Part shown: one piece after another, positions 45,435 to 53,467 of the stretch
Layout of the letters: every line of letters starts with the position of its first letter
Numbering within the stretch: position 1 is the stretch's first letter
DNA from: Endozoicomonas atrinae
GTDB lineage: Bacteria; Pseudomonadota; Gammaproteobacteria; Pseudomonadales; Endozoicomonadaceae
Direction: 5' to 3'
NCBI RefSeq assembly: GCF_001647025.1
Contig: NZ_LUKQ02000006.1
Span: 1 to 60,199 of the forward strand
Length of the DNA: 60,199 bases
Notes under the pieces: generated by a model
Told to the model about the DNA's origin: nothing
Database searches by the model: none
The model's input: only the letters and a program-made list of their open reading frames with translations
Program-made: the position numbers and the translations under genes

Positions 45435-45874
45435 GTCGTTTATAGGCCCTGTAAACAAAGGGTTAAACGCACTTCGCTGGAGGATTTTCCCTCCCCACAA
45501 ACAAGCTATTTTCGACCCTTTTTTGCCGTTTTCTCTCTTCTCTCTGAAAAAGTGGAGGAATTGGCCCTTCGAGTCCTCCACTTTTTTTGTTTTTTAATAT
45601 CAGTACTTTAGTTTAAGTTTTGCTGGATGTCGCGCCGGTGGTTCGCAGGTGTTTTTCCGGTAGGGGCTCGGGACTGGATTCGAAATGATCTTTATTCTTG
45701 GTCATTTTTTCCAATACATAACGATGGCTGCGCTATGCGATTATTCTGGTATTGGAGTTGTCACCCTTTGACTAAATTAAAAAAATTGAACTTTTGTACT
45801 TTGAAGCTTTCTATTGATTTATAGCGCAGTCCTTTTCGCACAAATTATTATTTTTTATTTCAAGTAAAATATTT
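45435..45874. other. gene-free, AT-rich region between tRNAs and the RING gene
   Basis: No gene is supported. It contains a second strong terminator-like hairpin (45548-45588) and becomes sharply AT-rich towards the RING-finger gene. A short frame at 45627 lacks a ribosome binding site and is not believed. Confidence 0.45.
45548..45588 (+). terminator. second strong terminator
   Basis: AAAAAGTGGAGGA and its complement TCCTCCACTTTTT form a 13-bp stem with a T-run of seven. No gene immediately precedes it; it may back up the tRNA terminator or end an unseen small RNA. Confidence 0.75.
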
Positions 45875-46894
45875 ATGTTTCCAAATGATTGTTTAGATAT
45901 GTCTATACGGCTCCCATATTTTGGTAATCAGAGCCAAATACATAAAAAAACCAAGAATAAGGAGCCAAAAAACTCAGTTCAATATTTTGCTGGTTACCCA
46001 TTAAGAGTAGTGTCTGAAAACGATAAGGGAAGATTGGTTGGTTACCTTTGTAGTTATTGCAATGGGATACCGCGCAATATAAAGCAGATGGATTGTGGCC
46101 ATCGCACCTGTAAAACTTGCTATGATTTCCGTGTATTTGTCAGTAAGAAATTAGAAAAAACCTCTGATGAGGTTTTTTGCCCTGCGTGCAGAAGCGAGAG
46201 TCCAGAAGGTAATAAATATTCATGGTTAAATATTGAACTAGTACCAGACAGTCCATTTAGTAAACGAGAATCAAGAAATATATCTATAACAGAGTGTCCC
46301 ATCAAAGACTGCAGGGGTTGGACAGGAGGTAGCCTCTTTGATTTATATAGACATGAGGCTTCTCATCACCCTCATCTTGAGTCTAAAAGGCCACTTTCAG
46401 ATCTCTCAATTGATCAATATAAATTGCTCACTGAAAGATTGGTGACTAAGGGTGAATATCTTGATGGTAATGCTGCAGGAGCTCAAAGCAAGAAAAAGAA
46501 ACAGCAAAAGAAACAGCTTCACAAAGCTCAACCAGAGCTTAATAAGTCTTACAGTGAAAAGAGACCGAATGCTCAGACTTTTCAAGAAACAGGTAATCCC
46601 TTGAAGTCAACAGAATTGACAGTTAAACAGGAGGGGTTTAATGAGGAAGCCCTTAACACCACTAGTACGATTAGTGATCTAAACCAAGCCGAGTTTTTAG
46701 CCTCCAGCAGCTCAGTTGATGCTTTAGGACCTATTGAACCGGGCAACCAAAAATCAGTTACACCACAGTATGACAAAGCTACTAGAGAGTATGCCCAATC
46801 TGAAAACTACCGCGAGATTGTACAATTTTTACAAAAACAATGGGATGAAGCTATCAATTCTCCAGATGTTGTTTGGTATTCTGGGGACATGTAA
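45875..46894 (+). CDS. RING-finger/TRAF-like zinc-finger protein (possible ubiquitin-ligase effector)
   Basis: The 339-aa product carries a C3HC4 RING pattern: Cys 59, 62, 74, His 76, Cys 79, 82, 102 and 105 (CSYC; DCGHRTCKTC; CPAC). A second finger, Cys 141, Cys 146, His 160, His 164, resembles a TRAF-type zinc finger. A Lys-rich segment (SKKKKQQKKQ, about 205-214) and a long polar, probably disordered tail follow. RING plus TRAF fingers are eukaryotic E3-ligase features, so a secreted effector acting on host ubiquitin signalling is an inference. There is no N-terminal signal peptide; another secretion route would be needed. The gene is AT-rich, unlike its neighbours, which suggests transfer. 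The start is uncertain (ATG 45875 or 45899). Confidence 0.75.
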   Translation: MFPNDCLDMSIRLPYFGNQSQIHKKTKNKEPKNSVQYFAGYPLRVVSENDKGRLVGYLCSYCNGIPRNIKQMDCGHRTCKTCYDFRVFVSKKLEKTSDEVFCPACRSESPEGNKYSWLNIELVPDSPFSKRESRNISITECPIKDCRGWTGGSLFDLYRHEASHHPHLESKRPLSDLSIDQYKLLTERLVTKGEYLDGNAAGAQSKKKKQQKKQLHKAQPELNKSYSEKRPNAQTFQETGNPLKSTELTVKQEGFNEEALNTTSTISDLNQAEFLASSSSVDALGPIEPGNQKSVTPQYDKATREYAQSENYREIVQFLQKQWDEAINSPDVVWYSGDM

Positions 46895-46938
46895 GTTATA
46901 TGCTCACCTAACCCCATGGGCGGATCGGTACGGTTATT

Positions 46939-47388
46939 TCAGTTTTCCGATGAATCTTCGGGAGCAACAATGGCCATTTTTTCGAAGTGTTCTCGCTGTT
47001 CAGACCACAGCATTGGGAATGGCTTCAGGCAGTCCTTCAGTGTTAATATCCATGTCCCAGTGTTACAGAGAATCGCTTCCTGAATATCCGGAGCCAGGCA
47101 GGTCAGGCGGATGAACTTGGAGATTTTGGCTTTGTCGGTTTTCTCCCTGTCTGCTAGTTCCCGGACGCTTTTGAACTTCCCGTCTTCCAGCAATTTGATC
47201 CAGCGGTGTCCTTGAATAAGCGCTTTCTGTAGGGCTTCCATTTCGTCATGGCCAACCATGCCATCCGGTGTCTTGATCGTGCTCTTACCACCCCGTCGTA
47301 TAATCTTGATGGGGATGGTGACTTTGATCAGGTTTTCTTCTTCAAGAAATTCAACGGTCTCTTCTCCGACTTTTTTGACAATGGCCAT
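46939..47388 (-). CDS. ParB/HTH-like protein of the recombinase module
   Basis: The 149-aa protein has an N-terminal IKVTIPIKIIRRGGKSTI strand region and a central helix-turn-helix (about residues 78-112: SVRELADREKTDKAKISKF and RLTCLAPDIQEAIL). The C-terminus ends in a PFPMLWSEQREHF motif. That HTH plus LAPDI plus PxxWxEQR combination is typical of small proteins encoded next to phage-type serine recombinases with DUF2924 genes. It is the last gene of the minus-strand module, 17 bases after the recombinase stop. It probably binds DNA; whether it controls excision or represses is unknown. Confidence 0.75.
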   Translation of the reverse strand: MAIVKKVGEETVEFLEEENLIKVTIPIKIIRRGGKSTIKTPDGMVGHDEMEALQKALIQGHRWIKLLEDGKFKSVRELADREKTDKAKISKFIRLTCLAPDIQEAILCNTGTWILTLKDCLKPFPMLWSEQREHFEKMAIVAPEDSSEN

Positions 47389-47405
47389 GGGCCTCTCCTT
47401 GCAGT

Positions 47406-48734
47406 TTATGGTTGTAGTTCAACGGCAACGGCATTCATGCCGTCAGGCCGGAAGTAAACGGTGACTTGCTCTGCAGCCAGCTCGATGCGTTTGATTAACA
47501 ACTCCGTCAGGCGTCGTTTTTCCGGAGCGAACAGCTCATCCCATACCGAAGCCAGATCACCCAGTGCGGCTCGAATGGTGTTTTCATCAAGGTTGCCATC
47601 CTGCTCACTGGCCCGTTGCCATACTTTGAACAGCAACTCCGGGCTGGCCAGTCGTTTCCGTATCTCCTCCAGCACCATAAGTTCCAACGTGCGGGCCGAC
47701 AGGGGCGGCAGTGGGCTGTTTTTGGCTCCCTGTTTCTGACTGGTGCCGGTCACGTAATAACGGAACAGCTGGCCTTTTTTGCGGGTACTGCTGGTGGTCA
47801 TGGCTAAACCATCCGGTCCTACCAACATGCCCTTAAGAAATGAAGGATTGTTCCGGTGCCTGGAAGACTTGGAGCGCAGCTGGGCGTGGACATCGAAAGT
47901 ACCATGAGCCTTTGCCCATAAGTCCATGGGGATAATCGGTTCATGCTCACCGGGGTACCATTCGCCCTTGTTGCCAATCTCCCCGATGTAGATCCGGTTG
48001 CGCAGAATGCGATGCACGGTGTTCTTGGCAAACAGACTGTCGCCTCTCACGGTTCCGTCGTGTAACGGGATCGCCTTGGTTCGATAGCCTTTCTTATTGA
48101 TGACTTCACAGGTTTGGATAATGGAGCGGGTTTTCACAAAGGTTTTGAAAATCAGGTTAACCAGGCCTGCTTCAACAGGGTTAACGGTGAGTTTGCGCTC
48201 AACGACGTCATAGCCCAGTGGAGGGTTACCCCCCATCCACATGCCTTTCTTTTTGGAGAGAAGAAATTTGTCTCTTATTCTCTCGCTGGTGACCTCTCTT
48301 TCAAACTGGGCAAAAGAGAGCAGAATATTGAGAGTAAGTCTTCCCATACTGCTGGTGGTGTTGAATTGCTGGGTGACGGATACAAACGACACATTATGCT
48401 TGTCGAACAGGTCCACCAGCTGGGCGAAGTCAGCCAATGACCGGCTGAGGCGATCCACCTTGTAAACCACCACAATATCAATCAGACCAGACTGAACATC
48501 CCTCAATAATCGCTGCAGGGCTGGGCGTTCCACATTCCCACCAGAGAAACCACCATCATCATAGTCATCCGGAATCAGAACCCAGCCTTCATGTTTCTGG
48601 GAGTGAATGTACGCTTCCGATGCATCCCGCTGGGCATGGAGCGAATTAAACTCTTGCTCTAGTCCTTCCTCAGTCGATTTTCGGGTATAGATTGCACACC
48701 GCTTCTTCACCAACGCTTCCTTACGCTTGGCCAT
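47406..48734 (-). CDS. site-specific serine recombinase (integrase)
   Basis: This large serine recombinase probably integrates and excises the phage-like element. From ATG 48734 (after AGGAGG) it is 442 aa. The resolvase domain begins CAIYTRKSTEEGLEQEF with catalytic Ser at about residue 20 and continues with VVVYKVDRLSRSLADFAQLV and LLSFAQFEREVTSERIRDK. A Recombinase domain follows (TVHRILRNRIYIGEIGNKG). The usual zinc-ribbon cysteines are absent, as in the DUF2924-associated subgroup. It overlaps the DUF2924 gene by 14 bases. Attachment sites were not found. Confidence 0.93.
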   Translation of the reverse strand: MAKRKEALVKKRCAIYTRKSTEEGLEQEFNSLHAQRDASEAYIHSQKHEGWVLIPDDYDDGGFSGGNVERPALQRLLRDVQSGLIDIVVVYKVDRLSRSLADFAQLVDLFDKHNVSFVSVTQQFNTTSSMGRLTLNILLSFAQFEREVTSERIRDKFLLSKKKGMWMGGNPPLGYDVVERKLTVNPVEAGLVNLIFKTFVKTRSIIQTCEVINKKGYRTKAIPLHDGTVRGDSLFAKNTVHRILRNRIYIGEIGNKGEWYPGEHEPIIPMDLWAKAHGTFDVHAQLRSKSSRHRNNPSFLKGMLVGPDGLAMTTSSTRKKGQLFRYYVTGTSQKQGAKNSPLPPLSARTLELMVLEEIRKRLASPELLFKVWQRASEQDGNLDENTIRAALGDLASVWDELFAPEKRRLTELLIKRIELAAEQVTVYFRPDGMNAVAVELQP

Positions 48735-49182
48735 GTACACCTCCTTTTGACTTGGATTTCAGCCCGAAGAACATTGGTCCCGACCAGCTGGTGCCGGTGA
48801 TCATATTGGCAATGCGGGTCAGGCTTTTATAGATCTCTCCCCGGTACTCAAAACCCTGCGGTGTCACGATGACTTCGTGGGTTTCCCCGTTGTACTCCTT
48901 GGTGATAACGGTCCCCAACGGAGGCTTCACTAAGCGGCTATTTGCCGACTTTGGTTTGTGCTCACTTTTCTTGCTGGCCAGTTTCAGCCGGTCAGAGCTC
49001 TTCTCACTCAGTCCCCCCAATGCCAGCTCCTGAATTCGATTGGACAGTCGTTGTCTCAGAATCCTTAAATCCAATTCAGGAGCCTCTTTGCCGTACAGCT
49101 CCTTCCATAATTTACGCAGTTCTTCTGTCTTCATTGATTGAATTGCCACCACCCTGGCGGCAAGGGTTTTATCGTGATTCAT
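48721..49182 (-). CDS. DUF2924 family protein
   Basis: The 153-aa protein has the DUF2924 layout: an N-terminal helical region (MKTEELRKLWKELYGKEAP; LRQRLSNRIQELALGGLS) and a C-terminal domain with LGTVITKEYNGETHEV, GFEYRGEIYKSLTRIANMITGT and SWSGPMFFGL. The family is almost always coupled to serine recombinases in integrated elements, possibly as a recombination accessory factor; this role is not proven. It overlaps both its neighbours, forming one operon. Confidence 0.9.
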   Translation of the reverse strand: MNHDKTLAARVVAIQSMKTEELRKLWKELYGKEAPELDLRILRQRLSNRIQELALGGLSEKSSDRLKLASKKSEHKPKSANSRLVKPPLGTVITKEYNGETHEVIVTPQGFEYRGEIYKSLTRIANMITGTSWSGPMFFGLKSKSKGGVHGQA

Positions 49183-49366
49183 AAGCTACCTCAGTCTTCT
49201 TCTCAGGGGTGTTCACAGTCATGCATGAGGTAGCGGAGTTATCCAGTCGGTCAGGGTCTTTATTCATCTTTCTCTGCTGTTTTCGGAGGATGGCAGTGGC
49301 AATAAGAGCTGCAATTTCATCCCGTGGGCTGAGGTCGCAATCCTTGAGTGATAATGATTCGTCCAT
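49169..49366 (-). CDS. small protein of the recombinase module
   Basis: A 65-aa frame from ATG 49366 (a TTG at 49438 would give 89 aa) with LSPRDEIAALIATAILRKQQRK near its middle. Small proteins of this kind commonly precede DUF2924 genes. It overlaps the DUF2924 start by 14 bases, so it is probably the first gene of the integration operon. No conserved function is known to me. Confidence 0.6.
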   Translation of the reverse strand: MDESLSLKDCDLSPRDEIAALIATAILRKQQRKMNKDPDRLDNSATSCMTVNTPEKKTEVAYESR

Positions 49367-49498
49367 GATGGTTTGCCTGATGTGTCTGAGAAGTTCTTTA
49401 TTATTGTTCGTCACCGAAAACACTGTGTAAAAGGGCAATTTGGGGTGATTTGTCCCAGATTGGGAAGGCTGTCATCTGATGGCTTTACGGGTTCCCTG

Positions 49499-49527
49499 TT
49501 GACTCGGAAACTGTTTATACATACAGT
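49499..49527 (+). promoter_or_regulatory. predicted sigma70 promoter overlapped by a LexA box
   Basis: TTGACT (49499-49504) and TACAGT (49522-49527) are 17 bases apart and drive the 390-aa gene. The -10 is the right half of the LexA box at 49511-49526. Transcription would start near 49534, giving a leader of about 43 bases before AAGGAG and ATG 49577. Confidence 0.65.
49511..49526. promoter_or_regulatory. perfect LexA (SOS) box
   Basis: CTGTTTATACATACAG fits the gammaproteobacterial LexA consensus CTGT-N8-ACAG exactly, with an AT-rich core. It lies in the divergent gap between the recombinase module and the 390/311-aa operon, so LexA could repress the plus operon, and perhaps the minus one, until DNA damage. 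Confidence 0.75.
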
Positions 49528-49576
49528 GTTTGTTCGTTGATGTTAAGGAACAACAAGCACAACAAAAGGAGTCACT

Positions 49577-50749
49577 ATGCAGTCCGTTCAGCGCGTTCTG
49601 CGTGGTGCCGATTTGGAGTCTGATACGCTTTTCACTTTGTGTGGTATTGATCTGCAGGCTGTCTCCCCGGGCACAACACGTATTATTTCACCGAAAGAAG
49701 TGATGCATCATGTCGTTCAACTGAATGAGCATCAACAGGCAAAACTTATCCGTCTTTCAGCCCGGATTGAAGGGATGGCTGATCAGCTTGGACAACAGGT
49801 ATTGAATGACCTGTGCCTCAACCCCACCGAAAACCCCTACGACAACGCACTTCACTTATTGGCTTGTGACGAGAAGAACTTTCGTAAGGCAGAAGAAATC
49901 CGCTATGTCGAATTCCACCGTTACCAGTCAAGGATGTGGGAAGGGTTCTACCTGACGGAACCCGTGCCACTGGATATCGGGGTTGATTTATCCGGTTTTG
50001 AACAGCGGCTCAGAGATTTTTTCAACCAGAACAAGCTGGTTTGTCGCCGTCAGTCCAGGAAGCGCTGTAACGATGATGATGAGATCCTGGAAGTGTTGCA
50101 GTTCATCATCTATCGGGAGGGGCTGCCTACGAGCTTTGAAGTGCTGGATGAAGAGGGTAAGGATGTTGTCGTGGAAATTATTCATCCTGCCCGTGAATAC
50201 GCTGTCACCTATGAACCACAGACGGGCATTATTGAACTGTATGCGGATACAAAAGATCTCAGGGAACAGCTGAAAACGGCATTCTGTGAGAGTGTGCTGA
50301 AACAAACGGTGGACCCGACCAAAATCAAACTGCGAAAGGTCAATCTGGAACTCTTTCGTGACAAGCCCGATTTTTCGAACGCCTTTGAATTGCGCCACGG
50401 TATTCAGGAAGTCATTGTTAAAGAAGTTGAGTTACAAATACGCCCTCATAATGGCATTAAAATCATTAAAGCCACTCCCAGGAAATCCTTTCAGTACGAT
50501 GCCTACAACAGTTGGCTGGAAGCGGGTGACCTCCTTCCGTTTGATGATCAGACTTTTAACCTACGGGCGGTTACTCTGGCTTTTCGCTGTGATGAAACAG
50601 AGCATCTACCGGAAGAAACCATACTCGTCAGGTTGAAGGGACCTAATCACTGCAGCCTCAGAGACCAAAACCTGAGAGAACGGTATATCAATCACGATAT
50701 GCTGGTGAAAATGGGCGTGTTCTTACCGGAGGACAAGGATGAAGCGTGA
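49577..50749 (+). CDS. unknown protein A of the SOS-boxed pair (390 aa)
   Basis: The family is not recognised. The 390-aa product is soluble and acidic in places (a CNDDDEILEVL segment near residue 165). No Walker, nuclease, zinc or membrane motif is seen. An AAGGAG six bases upstream fixes the ATG at 49577. It is the first gene of a two-gene operon behind a LexA-box promoter and overlaps the next start by 11 bases. The context (prophage early region, divergent from the integrase) suggests a DNA-damage-induced phage function such as takeover, anti-defence or cell killing, but this is a guess. Confidence 0.7.
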   Translation: MQSVQRVLRGADLESDTLFTLCGIDLQAVSPGTTRIISPKEVMHHVVQLNEHQQAKLIRLSARIEGMADQLGQQVLNDLCLNPTENPYDNALHLLACDEKNFRKAEEIRYVEFHRYQSRMWEGFYLTEPVPLDIGVDLSGFEQRLRDFFNQNKLVCRRQSRKRCNDDDEILEVLQFIIYREGLPTSFEVLDEEGKDVVVEIIHPAREYAVTYEPQTGIIELYADTKDLREQLKTAFCESVLKQTVDPTKIKLRKVNLELFRDKPDFSNAFELRHGIQEVIVKEVELQIRPHNGIKIIKATPRKSFQYDAYNSWLEAGDLLPFDDQTFNLRAVTLAFRCDETEHLPEETILVRLKGPNHCSLRDQNLRERYINHDMLVKMGVFLPEDKDEA

Positions 50750-51674
50750 GGTATTGAACTACCTGGTCAGAGCATTTGAAGCCAGAATGCAGAGTGAGCG
50801 GATCAGCGAGTTGAAGTTCGATTTTCCCGACTGCTGGCAGGAGATTATTGCCAGCGAAGCGTTGATCCCGAGAGGTGCGGCACAAGACCGGCTGATTCGG
50901 GTGGATTACGATGACGAGGATTCAGACGGCTATCGGCAGGTGTATAGAGAGAAAGATGAGTTCGTTTATTATTACAACGGACGCCATGTTGTCTCAGACG
51001 ACGATATGAGAATGTATGCCTTTCGTCCCGATTGGTTTCCCCGGTGGTTGAGTACCAGTCTTAAACTGACTGAGCCAGCATCCCTTCTGGATGACCGGCT
51101 CTGGTGCCTGGGGGAATTAGAAGGTGTCACTGTCTTGTTGGCCCGTGGGCTTCGACAAAACCTGGATGAGGTTCTTGATGCTGTGGAGTCACAGGCACTT
51201 TCATCAAGCCTGTTGATTTCAAGAAATCTGCCATCCACTAGACGACTTGAACTGCCCCCTGGGTGTCAGCTGATAGAGCTGAGTGACGTGTTGCCAACCA
51301 AGGGGCCGGTTCGAGTCGATTACCACCACTTTCTGTCGTACATCGATCCGGTTCAGGCACGGTTGGAGCGTGAAGGGGTTCTGTGGGATGAGGTCAATGG
51401 TATTTTGCGTGTGGTTGGGCATGAGCCGTGGGTGTTGAAAGGGGCTCCCGGGAAATGTCAGTTGATCAGTGAGCTGTTCAACGCTGGTCGGCGTGGAAAT
51501 CCCAAAGTATTGACACAGTGGTTACTGGAGGAGTCCAGTTCCAGTAATCTCAGTCAATTCTTTCACAAGGATCGCTTATGGAAGCATTTCATTGATTATG
51601 AGGCAGGCGCCAAAGGGCGTTGCTGGCTTAGGGCATTTGTAGAGTTACCCATGTTTCAGAAAGAAAAAGCCTGA
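50739..51674 (+). CDS. unknown protein B of the SOS-boxed pair (311 aa)
   Basis: The family is not recognised. It is translationally coupled to the 390-aa gene (11-base overlap, GAGGACAAGG upstream). The central part is Asp/Tyr-rich (DYDDEDSDGYRQVYREKDE). The C-terminal 90 residues (WVLKGAPGKCQLISELFNAG and NPKVLTQWLLEESSS) look helical and could be a winged-helix-type domain; this is a weak impression. No membrane or catalytic motif is seen. A terminator-like hairpin follows, so the transcript probably ends after this gene. Confidence 0.7.
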   Translation: MKREVLNYLVRAFEARMQSERISELKFDFPDCWQEIIASEALIPRGAAQDRLIRVDYDDEDSDGYRQVYREKDEFVYYYNGRHVVSDDDMRMYAFRPDWFPRWLSTSLKLTEPASLLDDRLWCLGELEGVTVLLARGLRQNLDEVLDAVESQALSSSLLISRNLPSTRRLELPPGCQLIELSDVLPTKGPVRVDYHHFLSYIDPVQARLEREGVLWDEVNGILRVVGHEPWVLKGAPGKCQLISELFNAGRRGNPKVLTQWLLEESSSSNLSQFFHKDRLWKHFIDYEAGAKGRCWLRAFVELPMFQKEKA

Positions 51675-51702
51675 CCAGACTTCTTTTGGACATTACATTC
51701 TG

Positions 51703-51728
51703 AACCGGCCATTGAGTCGGTTTTTTTT
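51703..51728 (+). terminator. terminator after the SOS-boxed pair
   Basis: AACCG pairs with CGGTT around a ten-base loop and runs into eight Ts, 29 bases after the stop codon of the 311-aa gene. Confidence 0.65.
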
Positions 51729-51754
51729 CATTTATTTTTTGAAAATCACTCGCT

Positions 51755-51793
51755 CCTACAGTTTCACCTACAGCTCCTACAGTTGGCCTACAG
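51755..51793. repeat. CCTACAG repeat cluster (possible operator or iterons)
   Basis: Four CCTACAG heptamers at 51755, 51767, 51776 and 51787 form two imperfect 20-21-bp tandem units (CTCCTACAGTTTCACCTACAG and a close copy). A fifth exact copy is at 51923 inside the HTH gene. The spacing of 9-12 bases is near one helical turn, suggesting a multi-site protein-binding region ahead of the HTH gene. Confidence 0.65.
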
Positions 51794-51810
51794 TACCTCC
51801 CTCAAACTCA

Positions 51811-51854
51811 GTCTTGCATAAACACAAAGCCTAAGGAGGCCAATATGCAAGACG
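51811..51854 (+). promoter_or_regulatory. start-codon hairpin of the HTH gene
   Basis: GTCTTGCATA (51811-51820) is the exact complement of TATGCAAGAC (51844-51853), which contains the ATG of the HTH gene. The 23-base loop carries the AGGAGG ribosome binding site, so the start codon would be paired in the mRNA. This suggests translational control. Confidence 0.6.
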
Positions 51855-52147
51855 TTAGGTATCAATCTGGTTCCGGAGGGAACCTCGTGGCAGGAGATCG
51901 TTGCGATGCTCCTACATGTCCGCCTACAGCTGAGCATGATGTGATTCATATGGATTCTGTTCAGCTGTCCCGCAGGCTCAATATCAGTATCAAGTCTCTG
52001 AGCCGTATGAGGCAGAAGGGGACCGGCCCTCGCTTTTTGCGCATTGGGGCCAAGGTTGTCTATCGACTGTCGGATGTTCTGGCGTATGAGCAGTCTCGAC
52101 TCTATGACGCAGTTGATATGCCGGTGGCACAGGGAGGTGAGGTATGA
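51845..52147 (+). CDS. excisionase-like helix-turn-helix protein
   Basis: The 100-aa protein has an HTH_17/MerR-like domain at about residues 36-88: MDSVQLSRRLNISIKSLSRM, then KGTGPRFLRIGAKVVYRLSD, then the short VLAYEQSR helix, the typical layout of phage excisionases. The ATG at 51845 follows AGGAGG by five bases but sits in a hairpin. Its TGA overlaps the next ATG by four bases. It could act as excisionase for the recombinase, as a transcription regulator, or both. Confidence 0.75.
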   Translation: MQDVRYQSGSGGNLVAGDRCDAPTCPPTAEHDVIHMDSVQLSRRLNISIKSLSRMRQKGTGPRFLRIGAKVVYRLSDVLAYEQSRLYDAVDMPVAQGGEV

Positions 52148-52620
52148 ATACTTCCCTGCAAAACATCCTCGGCATGCCGGTGTTTGAGCTGGCTGCTAAA
52201 TCGTCAGCAGAGTTACTGCAGTTGTCAGAAGCCGCCCGCCTGGAACTGGAGCAGATCAAGTCGCTGAAGGAGTTCATTGACGGCGCCATCGGCTATAAGT
52301 ACGTCAGTCAGGTGACCAAGCTGCGCACTGAACAAGGGAAAGAGAGCGGCGTCGTTCATCTCCTGGACGAAGGCATAAAGGTATCTGCTGATCTGCCCAA
52401 GCGAGTGACCTGGGATCAGAAGCAACTCAAGACCATTGCTGAAAAGATCACCGCCCAGGGTGAGGATCCGGCTGAGTACCTGGAGGTATCCTACAAGGTC
52501 GCCGAGCGCAAATACAGTGCCTGGCCAGACACGATCCGTAAGGCGTTTGAGCCTGCCCGAACCCTGAAGACCGGGAAGCCCGTCTACAAGCTGTCGCCTG
52601 CTGGGGAGGATGCCTCATGA
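52144..52620 (+). CDS. phage early protein of unknown function (158 aa)
   Basis: The 158-aa soluble protein is mostly helical (LQLSEAARLELEQIKSLKEF), with a QKQLKTIAEKITAQG segment near residue 97 and a YKVAERKYSAWP motif near 119. I do not recognise the family by name; such genes often precede the Sak4-type ATPase in phages. It is tightly embedded: its start overlaps the HTH gene by four bases and its stop overlaps the ATPase start by four. Confidence 0.65.
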   Translation: MNTSLQNILGMPVFELAAKSSAELLQLSEAARLELEQIKSLKEFIDGAIGYKYVSQVTKLRTEQGKESGVVHLLDEGIKVSADLPKRVTWDQKQLKTIAEKITAQGEDPAEYLEVSYKVAERKYSAWPDTIRKAFEPARTLKTGKPVYKLSPAGEDAS

Positions 52621-53465
52621 CCCGAGCACCTTCCGGGGCATTACCCATTATCAGCGCCGATGAGCGCATGAAATTGCGGCAGGGGATCAAGGCGGTACTG
52701 GCAGGCCCTTCCGGGGTTGGCAAAACCTCTCAGCTGTTGACGCTGGAACCGGCCAGTACCTGTTTCATTGATATTGAATCCGGTGATCTGTCCGTCGCCA
52801 GTTTTACCGGAGACACGCTTCGGCCCCGTACCTGGCAGGATTTTCGGGACCTTGTTGCGTTTATTGCTGGAGCCAATCCGGCCCTGCGGGATGACCAGCC
52901 CTTTTCACAGGCGCACTTTGAGGCAGTTTGCCAGAAATACGGTGACCCGCAGATGCTTGAGAAATACGACACCTTTTTCGTTGACTCCATCACGGCACTG
53001 GCGCGGCTCTGTCTGCAGTGGGCAAAAGGGCAACCGCAGGCGTACTCGGAGAAGACTGGCAAGCCGGACATCCGTGGAGCTTATGGTCTGCACGGTCAGG
53101 AGATGATCGCCACGCTAACCCATCTGCAGCATGCCAGAGGCAAAAACGTGGTATTTGTCGCCATCCTGGAAGAGCGCACGGATGACTTTAACCGTCAGCA
53201 CTATCAGTTGCAGATCGAGGGCAGCAAAACCGGTCTGGAACTGCCTGGCATTGTGGATCAGGTAATCACCATGGTCAGCCTGCCGGATGCTGAGGGTAAT
53301 CCGCAGAGAGCCTTTGTCTGCCAGACCCTCAACCCCTACGGCTATCCCGCCAAAGACAGAAGTGGTCGTCTGGACATGATTGAACCGGCTCACCTCGGTC
53401 AGCTGTTTCACCGGATTCGGAACCGCCCTGCAACCGCTACAACCAACAACCCTAAGGAAGCCTGA
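52617..53465 (+). CDS. Sak4-like RecA-fold ATPase (phage recombination)
   Basis: The 282-aa AAA_24/Sak4-type protein has Walker A GPSGVGKTS at about 30-38, a TCFIDIESGDLSV strand, the DTFFVDSITALARL Walker B region (about 120-133) and RGKNVVFVAILEE near 180. Sak4 proteins are single-strand-annealing or strand-exchange recombinases of phages, usually working with an SSB. The following gene resembles an SSB, which supports this. The start is ATG 52617, overlapping the previous stop. Confidence 0.85.
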   Translation: MTRAPSGALPIISADERMKLRQGIKAVLAGPSGVGKTSQLLTLEPASTCFIDIESGDLSVASFTGDTLRPRTWQDFRDLVAFIAGANPALRDDQPFSQAHFEAVCQKYGDPQMLEKYDTFFVDSITALARLCLQWAKGQPQAYSEKTGKPDIRGAYGLHGQEMIATLTHLQHARGKNVVFVAILEERTDDFNRQHYQLQIEGSKTGLELPGIVDQVITMVSLPDAEGNPQRAFVCQTLNPYGYPAKDRSGRLDMIEPAHLGQLFHRIRNRPATATTNNPKEA

Positions 53466-53467
53466 TC

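Noticed and set aside
45627-45824. possible 65-aa gene before the RING gene
   Set aside because: No ribosome binding site, no recognisable motif, and it lies in a compositional transition zone.
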